A stretch of DNA of 44,707 nt, taken from Pseudomonadota bacterium. Lineage in GTDB: Bacteria; Pseudomonadota; Alphaproteobacteria; Rhizobiales; Pleomorphomonadaceae. Positions 44,265 through 44,707 of this stretch are shown here, in pieces. Under the pieces are notes generated by a model, which saw only the letters and a list, made by a program, of their open reading frames with translations, made no database searches and was not told where the DNA came from. The stretch spans positions 1 through 44,707 of the forward strand of contig JAGSYV010000088.1 in NCBI GenBank assembly GCA_018262505.1. The letters are read 5' to 3'. The translations under genes and the position numbers were made by a program. Each line of letters starts with the position of its first letter. The stretch's first letter is position 1.

Positions 44265-44663
44265 ATGGCCGACGCCCGCCTGGCGGCTTCCCGCCCGCTC
44301 TCGCCGCATCTCCAGGTCTTTCGCTTCATCCTGACCATGGCGATGTCGATCGTTCACCGCATGACCGGCGGCTTCCTTTACGTCGGCACCGTGTTCGTTG
44401 CCATCTGGCTGATCGCGGCGGCGAGCGGCCCGGAATGGTTCGCCCGTGTCGACGGCGTCTACCAGAGTTGGATCGGCCGCCTGATCCTCCTCGGGCTTGT
44501 CTGGTCGCTGATCCATCACGCCATCGGCGGCGTCCGCCACTTCATTTGGGACCTCGGCTACGGCTTCGACAAGAAGACCGCCGATCGCATGGCCCTGTTC
44601 AATCTGGTGGCCGGCGTGTTGCTGACGGGCGTCGTCGCCATCGCCGCCTTCGTCTTCGCCTGA
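44265..44663 (+). CDS. sdhC: Succinate dehydrogenase cytochrome b556 subunit
   Basis: This 132-residue membrane subunit anchors succinate dehydrogenase and binds heme b. The N-terminal 'RPLSPHLQVFRF' and 'SIVHRMTGGFLY' are SdhC hallmarks. The heme-ligand histidine lies in 'LIHHAIGGVRHFIWDLGYG', and three membrane helices are visible. ATG 44265 gives the typical M-A-D-A-R-L N-terminus with GAGGGA upstream; ATG 44247 is less likely. It opens the sdh operon, with sdhD following after eight bases. Confidence 0.94.
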   Translation: MADARLAASRPLSPHLQVFRFILTMAMSIVHRMTGGFLYVGTVFVAIWLIAAASGPEWFARVDGVYQSWIGRLILLGLVWSLIHHAIGGVRHFIWDLGYGFDKKTADRMALFNLVAGVLLTGVVAIAAFVFA

Positions 44664-44671
44664 GGTCCGCC

Positions 44672-44707
44672 ATGAGCAAGTCCTTTCGCTTCCAGACATC
44701 GCTGAAG
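44672..44707 (+). CDS. sdhD: Succinate dehydrogenase membrane anchor subunit, partial
   Basis: Only the first 12 codons (M-S-K-S-F-R-F-Q-T-S-L-K) are inside the window. A TGAGG ribosome site overlaps the sdhC stop. Identification as sdhD rests on position directly after sdhC and is therefore an inference. Confidence 0.7.
   Translation, partial: MSKSFRFQTSLK

Noticed and set aside
1..44707. Search for CRISPR arrays, tRNA or rRNA genes, insertion sequences and phage genes
   Set aside because: No regularly spaced repeats, RNA gene hallmarks, transposase or phage proteins were seen by eye; a tRNA or covariance-model scan would be needed to exclude small RNA genes fully.

Overview
The window is high-GC DNA from an alphaproteobacterium, most likely of the order Hyphomicrobiales (Rhizobiales). 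The indications are a Tat-exported clade I nitrous oxide reductase with a complete nosRZDFYLX order, a pseudoazurin, NnrR-type boxes, a dmeRF metal-efflux pair, a BacA/BclA-like ABC transporter and glycoside hydrolases for plant or beta-1,2-glucan sugars. A genus such as Pleomorphomonas is possible but not proven. Genes are tightly packed, with many 4-base ATGA overlaps. No rRNA, tRNA, insertion sequence, phage gene or CRISPR array was seen.

Layout. (1) 41-6213 (+) is a sugar uptake and hydrolysis operon: ABC binding protein, two permeases, a GH127 beta-L-arabinofuranosidase-type enzyme and the ATPase, closed by a strong terminator at 6243. (2) 6414-12278 (+) is tamA-tamB, for outer-membrane protein assembly. 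(3) 12460-14316 (+) holds two aldo/keto reductases, and 14427-16136 (+) an ABC exporter. (4) 16118-17338 (-) is dmeRF, a cobalt/nickel efflux pump and its repressor, with a clear operator. (5) 17533-25860 is a 5-methylthioribose / 5-deoxyribose salvage locus. A ribose-type ABC importer (-) is divergent from mtnK-mtnA (+), followed by a SorC-type regulator (-) divergent from a class II aldolase (+). Kinase, isomerase and aldolase together form the DHAP shunt, which splits the sugar phosphate to DHAP and a small aldehyde.

(6) 25873-36245 (-) is a denitrification block read from right to left: pseudoazurin, nnrS, nosR, nosZ, nosD, nosF, nosY, nosL, nosX. The nosR promoter carries an FNR-type and an NnrR-type box with centres exactly 20 bp apart; the pseudoazurin promoter carries a second NnrR-type box. 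(7) 36246-36874 is a 629-base gap, partly AT-rich, with no convincing gene. (8) 36875-37541 (-) encodes a YbaK-type deacylase and a DUF1737 protein. (9) 37779-44028 (+) holds the BclA-like transporter, a GH3 beta-glucosidase, a GH144-type beta-1,2-glucanase and an alpha/beta hydrolase, the last three translationally coupled. (10) 44265 to the end (+) is the start of the succinate dehydrogenase operon (sdhC, partial sdhD).

The most unusual observations are two apparently clean in-frame losses in conserved proteins. NosR lacks one of its two C-terminal ferredoxin-type cluster motifs. The ribose-type permease lacks about 35 residues that normally include the ATPase-coupling loop and a membrane helix. 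Also notable are the complete DHAP-shunt locus with its own importer and a shared operator sequence, the two-box nosR promoter, and a dmeR operator whose G-tract can also serve as the ribosome binding site.
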